Of a stretch of DNA of 13,849 bases, positions 13,818 to 13,849 are shown piece after piece. A model generated the notes under the pieces. The model was not told where the DNA came from, searched no databases, and was given only the letters and a program-made list of their open reading frames with translations. Position 1 is the stretch's first letter, and each line of letters opens with the position of its first letter. Origin of the DNA: an uncultured bacterium (GTDB lineage: Bacteria; Bacillota_A; Clostridia; Oscillospirales; Oscillospiraceae); contig CAJMMY010000013.1 in the NCBI GenBank assembly GCA_905214605.1, forward strand, positions 1 through 13,849. Direction: 5' to 3'. The position numbers were made by a program, and so were the translations under genes.

Positions 13818-13849
13818 TATTTTGTCTCCTCCTTCTGTGCTTTGGAATC
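13817..13849 (-). CDS. 3' end of upstream gene, probably the partner ABC permease (partial)
   Basis: Reading from the window edge on the minus strand gives ten codons ending DSKAQKEETK and a TAA stop. The final A of that stop is the first base of the next gene's ATG (TAATG, one-base overlap). Such coupling is typical of adjacent subunits in one transporter operon. In NupNOPQ/YufNOPQ-type operons the gene before a NupQ-like permease encodes the NupP-like permease, so that identity is inferred from position, not from this short charged tail. The coding region also holds the AAGGAGGAG ribosome binding site of the next gene. Confidence 0.5.
   Translation of the reverse strand, partial: DSKAQKEETK

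Noticed and set aside
1..13849. tRNA genes, rRNA, CRISPR arrays, insertion sequences
   Set aside because: No cloverleaf-like, spaced-repeat or transposase-coding sequence was noticed in reading either strand; a tRNA/CRISPR scan was not possible here.

Overview
The window reads as a chromosomal segment of a fairly GC-rich Firmicute, most likely a gut-type Clostridia (order-level guess only). Strong AGGAGG-type ribosome binding sites, a nucleoside/sugar-type ABC permease and a PBSX-like (xtm/xkd order) phage structural cassette all fit this. Every supported gene lies on the minus strand, so the window is transcribed from high to low coordinates.

Right end (12873-13849): the last codons of one gene, then a complete inner-membrane ABC permease of the BPD_transp_2 family (NupQ/YufQ-like). 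This is ordinary host sequence and ends in a textbook terminator.

Junction (12617-12872): 256 bases without a gene. It holds three successive hairpins followed by U-rich tracts, all oriented to stop minus-strand transcription. One arm of the second hairpin and one arm of the third can also pair with each other.

Phage cassette (11-12616): about 12.6 kb of tightly packed, mostly overlapping intact genes in PBSX-like order. Packaging and head: small terminase (short, no visible DNA-binding half), large terminase (catalytic residues intact), portal, prohead protease/scaffold (apparent CTG start), decoration-like protein, major capsid protein, three head-tail connector candidates. Tail: contractile sheath, tube, two small unrecognised proteins, LysM baseplate protein, hub, spike, gp25-like protein, baseplate J, gpI-like protein. 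It ends with an XhlA-like membrane coiled-coil protein.

What is absent matters most. There is no tape-measure gene where one is expected between tube and LysM protein; only a 161-residue protein sits there. There is no tail fibre between the gpI-like protein and XhlA, no integrase, repressor or replication gene between the host permease and terS, and the small terminase lacks an obvious helix-turn-helix half. With every frame open, this looks less like a decaying prophage than a retained, streamlined contractile particle with DNA-packaging genes: a candidate gene-transfer-agent-like or otherwise domesticated element. That interpretation is inference; the gene content and order are seen directly.
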